A DNA stretch of 53,808 nucleotides from Paenibacillus antri (GTDB taxonomy: Bacteria; Bacillota; Bacilli; Paenibacillales; YIM-B00363), in contig NZ_VCIW01000033.1 in NCBI RefSeq assembly GCF_005765165.1, positions 1 to 53,808 on the forward strand, read 5' to 3'. Below the pieces are notes generated by a model. It saw nothing but the letters and a program-made list of their open reading frames with translations. It was not told the DNA's origin and ran no database searches. Below are positions 50,702 through 53,808 of the stretch, piece after piece. The translations under genes and the position numbers were made by a program. Position 1 is the first letter of the stretch, and each line of letters starts with the position of its first letter.

Positions 50702-51529
50702 ATGATCGCATACGACAACGTAACGGCCGCGCCGCGCGCCGCGGGAGCGCGTCCCGTCCTCGACGGCGTCACCCTCCGCATTCCCGAGGGACAATGGGTC
50801 AGCGTCGTCGGGCCGAACGGCAGCGGCAAGTCGACGCTGCTGCGGCTGATGAACGGATTGGCGGCGGCGCAAGAAGGCTCGATCGTCGTGGACGGCGTCG
50901 AGCTGACGCAGGAAACGGTCTGGACCGTTCGATCGAAGATCGGCTTCGTCTTTCAAAACCCCGACAGTCAGAGCATCGGACAGACGGTCGCCGAAGACAT
51001 CGTGTTCGGGTTGGAAAACGCCGGCCTCGACCGAGAGACGATGCGGCATCGCCTGTACGCGCATGCCGAACGTCTCGGCGTATCCGCGTTGCTGGACCGA
51101 CACCCGAGCCGGCTGTCGGGCGGGCAGAAGCAGCGAGCCGCGTTGGCGGCGGCGCTCGCGACAGAGCCGAAGATCGTGCTGCTCGACGAGGCGACCTCGA
51201 TGATCGACGATGCGGGGAAGCGCGATCTGCTTTCGCTGCTCCGAGAGCTGAGGGACAGCGGACAGTATACGATCGTATCCGTCACGCACGATACCGAAGA
51301 GTTGCTTGCCTCCGATCGGGTCGTCGCCCTGAACGCGGGCCGGATCGCGGCGGACGGCTCGCCTAGAGACGTGCTCGCCAGAGCGGACGTGTTGGACGGT
51401 TGCCGTCAGCGCGCGCCGTTCGTTCGGGAGCTCGCCGCCGCGCTCGGCGAGCGGGGCATCGACGTCGGCGACGTGTGGGACGACGAAGGGATGGTGAACG
51501 CGTTATGGTCATTCGCTTCGAACGCGTAA
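50702..51529 (+). CDS. ecfA1: ECF transporter ATPase EcfA1
   Basis: A 275-residue ABC ATPase. Walker A GPNGSGKST (37-45), Q loop FQNPDSQSIGQT, signature LSGGQKQR (138-145), Walker B IVLLDE (158-163) and switch His in VTHDTEE are all present. ATG 50702 is preferred to GTG 50672 because the GGAGGGAGGAGG site lies between them. It overlaps the second ATPase gene by 25 bases. With EcfA2 and EcfT it forms the energising module of a vitamin or flavin importer/exporter. Confidence 0.94.
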   Translation: MIAYDNVTAAPRAAGARPVLDGVTLRIPEGQWVSVVGPNGSGKSTLLRLMNGLAAAQEGSIVVDGVELTQETVWTVRSKIGFVFQNPDSQSIGQTVAEDIVFGLENAGLDRETMRHRLYAHAERLGVSALLDRHPSRLSGGQKQRAALAAALATEPKIVLLDEATSMIDDAGKRDLLSLLRELRDSGQYTIVSVTHDTEELLASDRVVALNAGRIAADGSPRDVLARADVLDGCRQRAPFVRELAAALGERGIDVGDVWDDEGMVNALWSFASNA

Positions 51530-52401
51530 CGTATCGATACGCTGGCGCTCCTCGGAACGCAGCGCCGGCCTTGCGAGACGTCGCGCTCTCGATCGACGGT
51601 CCTCGCTTCGTCGCCGTTCTCGGCTCCCCGGGGTCGGGCAAGTCGACGCTGCTTCAGCACTTCAACGGGATCGAACGCCCGACCGAAGGCGTCGTTCGCG
51701 TGCTCGACTATTCGATTGCGCACGGCGAAAAGCTGAAGTCCGCGAACGAGCTCCGCCGCCGGGTCGGGCTCGTCTTTCAATATCCGGAACGGCAGCTGTT
51801 CGAATCGACCGTCGAAGAGGACATCTGCTTCGGTCCCCGCAACTTCGGCATGTCCCAGGGCGAGGCGAAAGCGGCGGCTCGGGCGGTATGCGAATGGATC
51901 GGACTCGATCCGGCGCTGCTTCCGTTCAGTCCGTTCGCACTCAGCGGGGGAGAGCAGCGTCTGGCGGCGGTCGCCGCCGTGCTCGCGGTCGACCCCGACA
52001 TCGTCGCGCTCGACGAGCCCACCGCGTCGCTCGATCCCGCGAGCCGGGAAGAGCTGCTCCGACGGCTCCGTTCCCTCGTGGACGAGCGCGGCAAGACTAT
52101 CGTCGTCGTCTCCCACAGACTCGAGGAGGTCATCCGCGTCGCGGACGATTTCGTCGTGATGGAAGGCGGGGCGATCGTCTTCCACGGCGGGGCCGCCGAG
52201 CTGCTGGAGCGGGAAGAGCTCATCGAACGCGCGGGCGCGTCGCTCCCGGCCGCCGTGCGGCTCATGCGCCGCTTCGCCGCCGCGTTCGACGTCGAGCCGC
52301 CGGCCGGCGCGCCGTCCGCCGAAGAAGCCGCCGAGTTCGTCCGGCGAACGTTAGAGGCTCGCGGCTTCCGCTCTAAGGAAGGAGTCGGTGCGCATGCGTG
52401 A
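51505..52401 (+). CDS. ecfA2: ECF transporter ATPase EcfA2
   Basis: A 298-residue ABC ATPase with Walker A GSPGSGKST, FQYPERQLFESTVEEDICFG, signature LSGGEQRLAAVA, Walker B IVALDEPTASLD and switch His in VVVSHRLEE. The signature differs slightly from EcfA1, as usual for the pair. Its start overlaps ecfA1, and the spacing implies translational coupling. The C-terminal 50 residues are an Ala/Pro/Glu-rich extension. It overlaps ecfT by 8 bases. Confidence 0.94.
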   Translation: MVIRFERVTYRYAGAPRNAAPALRDVALSIDGPRFVAVLGSPGSGKSTLLQHFNGIERPTEGVVRVLDYSIAHGEKLKSANELRRRVGLVFQYPERQLFESTVEEDICFGPRNFGMSQGEAKAAARAVCEWIGLDPALLPFSPFALSGGEQRLAAVAAVLAVDPDIVALDEPTASLDPASREELLRRLRSLVDERGKTIVVVSHRLEEVIRVADDFVVMEGGAIVFHGGAAELLEREELIERAGASLPAAVRLMRRFAAAFDVEPPAGAPSAEEAAEFVRRTLEARGFRSKEGVGAHA

Positions 52402-53155
52402 CACGTTACGAATCGGCAGGTTTGTCGAAGCCGGATCTTGGGCTCATCGACTTGATCCCCGCTCGAAGCTGACGGCGATGTTCCTGTACTTGGCCGCGGT
52501 GCTGTTCATCGACAGCTGGTACGGACTCGCGGCGTTAAGCGTCGTCTCGTTCGCCGGACTGCTGTCGACGCGAATCCCTCTCTCCAAATACCTAAAGACA
52601 TTGAAGCCGCTCCGGTTCTTGATCGCGTTCGTCTTCGCCGTGCCGCTGCTGTTCGAACAAGACGGCTTCCTGCACGGCTCGGTCGCGGCCGGACGCATGA
52701 TTTGGTTCGTGTCGTTCACGGCCACGCTCACGTTCACGACGGAGACGCCGCGTCTCGTGTTAGGCATGGAATCGATGCTTCGCCCGATGCGGCGCCTCGG
52801 ATGGAACCCGGACCGGTGGACGTTCATGCTCGCGGTGGCGCTGCGCTTCATCCCTTCTATCATGGAAGAAGCGGACATCGTCCTGAAGGCCCAGGCGTCG
52901 CGTGGGGTGGACTTCCGCGAACTGCCGTGGAAGTCTAAGGCGAAGGCGCTCGTGACCTTGCTCATTCCGATCGCCTCCGGCGCGTTCCGGCGGGCGTCGG
53001 AGCTGATCGACGCTTATGCCTCGCGGGGGTATCGCCCGGGCATGGAACGTACGCGGTACGAGGTGCTTGCGTGGGGGCGGGCCGATACTTGGTTTTTGTT
53101 AGGGTTCGCGGGAGCTATGGCGGCCGTCGTCTGGACCAACGCGTGGGCCGGGTGA
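52394..53155 (+). CDS. ecfT: ECF transporter transmembrane component EcfT
   Basis: A 253-residue membrane protein. The N-terminus has SWAHRLDPRSKLTAMFLYLA, typical of EcfT, followed by helices to about residue 120. Two coupling motifs of the Ala-Arg-Gly type are present as QASRGVDF and YASRGYRPG. I took ATG 52394 with AAGGAAGGAG about 9 bases upstream; GTG 52388 is nearer that site. It is the last gene of the operon; no terminator is clear before the repeat region. Confidence 0.92.
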   Translation: MRDTLRIGRFVEAGSWAHRLDPRSKLTAMFLYLAAVLFIDSWYGLAALSVVSFAGLLSTRIPLSKYLKTLKPLRFLIAFVFAVPLLFEQDGFLHGSVAAGRMIWFVSFTATLTFTTETPRLVLGMESMLRPMRRLGWNPDRWTFMLAVALRFIPSIMEEADIVLKAQASRGVDFRELPWKSKAKALVTLLIPIASGAFRRASELIDAYASRGYRPGMERTRYEVLAWGRADTWFLLGFAGAMAAVVWTNAWAG

Positions 53156-53164
53156 GTCGGGGGC

Positions 53165-53258
53165 GCGCTCCTTTCTAAGGTGATGTCGTCTGCTCAGGCT
53201 GCGAGGGGGCAGGTTGTATTGTTTGCGCACCTTTCTAAGGTGATGTCGTCTGCTCAGG
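53165..53258. repeat. Direct repeat, two 34-bp copies at 60-bp period
   Basis: The unit CTTTCTAAGGTGATGTCGTC (and about 14 further bases) occurs at 53165-53198 and 53225-53258 with one mismatch (GCGCTC versus GCGCAC at the start). CCTTTCTAAGG inside each unit is nearly palindromic. The repeats lie between ecfT and the transposase remnant. The rest of the 263-bp gap to 53418 holds only small GCGTAGTGCG-like repetitions. Confidence 0.85.
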
Positions 53259-53418
53259 TAGAAGAGTAGGGGCATCACTTTACTTCGTTGTGGAGTGTTT
53301 TGTCGCAACATGGAGTAGGGCTGGATAGCGACTGACGACAACGCTAAGCACGGAGTGCGAATTGCGTAGTGCGTAGCGCGAAGTACTAACTCAGTTCATG
53401 CACACCTTACGCAACGTC

Positions 53419-53808
53419 TTAAGCCGTTCGGAAGCAAAGCTTGCCCCACGCCTCGCGTAAGGAGGTTCCTTGGGCGGCGGCGTTCCAACGGAAACAGAAC
53501 TCGTCGAGATAGCTCTGAAGGTACTTCGTGCCGACGCCGTTGAACAGCCGGTTCATCCAACCGCGGGCCTCTAGCAGGCAATCCCGCAGCGGGCTAAGGT
53601 GCATCTGGTTGTCGCTCAGCCATAACGCGTTCGCGTTCGGATCGACGTGTTCCTCCAGAATGCGCGCCTTCCCGTGCGCGGTTGGTTCCTTATATCCGCG
53701 GACGAGACGGTCGCGAGGCACGAACCCGAGCTTCAACGCGGTCGGCTTGCCGTCTCTCCCGACGGAAGCCGAGACGGACACGACGCGTTCGCACCGGTAG
53801 TGCCGGTG
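53419..53808 (-). CDS. IS1595-like transposase, C-terminal part (cut by window edge)
   Basis: The frame is open at the window edge; the visible 129 residues are the C-terminal part. GWMNRLFNGVGTKYLQSYLD followed by EFCFRWN matches, in my reading, the end of ISXO2/IS1595-type DDE transposases. VVSVSASVGRDGKPTALKLG could be the first catalytic-Asp strand region, although no Asp doublet is seen here. The ATG at 53781 is internal, so it is not the start. It ends with TAA at 53419-53421. Whether the element is complete cannot be judged. Confidence 0.6.
   Translation of the reverse strand, partial: HRHYRCERVVSVSASVGRDGKPTALKLGFVPRDRLVRGYKEPTAHGKARILEEHVDPNANALWLSDNQMHLSPLRDCLLEARGWMNRLFNGVGTKYLQSYLDEFCFRWNAAAQGTSLREAWGKLCFRTA

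Overview
The window reads as chromosomal DNA of a GC-rich, spore-forming Firmicute of the Paenibacillaceae (Paenibacillus or Cohnella type). The case rests on gene content, not on a database match: a CotD-like spore coat protein, a DUF2536 (YrzA-type) protein, a Bacillus-style rhamnose operon, LplB/LplC-type permeases next to a YesM/YesN two-component pair, LutABC, YitT, a bactofilin/M23 pair, Ku/LigD and an ECF transporter. Nearly all genes have strong Shine-Dalgarno sites, and GC-rich codon use creates many long but meaningless antisense frames.

Layout. 1-3564: tail of a probable MFS exporter, a spore-coat gene, an AT-rich AraC/GyrI regulator that looks foreign, two unknown genes and a DUF2536 gene. 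3725-9412: rhamnose catabolic operon (bifunctional aldolase/dehydrogenase, isomerase, kinase, DeoR regulator). 9544-24073: a carbohydrate-uptake region. It holds a lipoprotein, a LipO-like solute-binding protein, a glycoside hydrolase with an early in-frame stop, an AT-richer island (WYL regulator, two GyrI-like paralogues, a DoxX-like protein, an unknown), two ABC permeases and a YesM/YesN pair. 24191-28995: a large secreted propeller protein opposite an unusual GntR/solute-binding fusion. 29383-33082: lactate utilisation (lutABC plus a FadR-type regulator). 33170-37336: VanY-like carboxypeptidase, bactofilin and M23 peptidase, cardiolipin synthase. 37378-45176: a dispersed non-homologous end-joining set (LigD polymerase, LigD ligase, Ku), interleaved with YitT, CNNM-type, DUF1836, GAF and Xre genes. 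45244-48505: HD-GYP protein, beta-solenoid lipoprotein, DoxX, quinone-reductase-like protein. 48566-53155: ApbE, a NusG-domain-II protein, a Gx-type membrane protein and EcfA-EcfA-EcfT, resembling part of the flavin-based extracellular electron transfer locus of Listeria. 53165 to the end: repeats and an IS1595-like transposase cut by the window edge.

The main new signals are these. (1) Three intergenic clusters of short palindromic units, unrelated in sequence, all use a spacing of 52 bp. (2) The solute-binding gene (11376) and the distant permease operon (20517) share a 16-bp element, then exactly 42 bp, then TACAAT. This ties them into one regulon even though a foreign-looking island separates them. 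(3) The Shine-Dalgarno of ku lies inside a near-perfect hairpin that could also terminate the upstream HD-GYP gene. (4) The glycoside hydrolase has a TGA at codon 10, behind its only good ribosome binding site. (5) A GntR winged helix is fused to a type-1 solute-binding domain.
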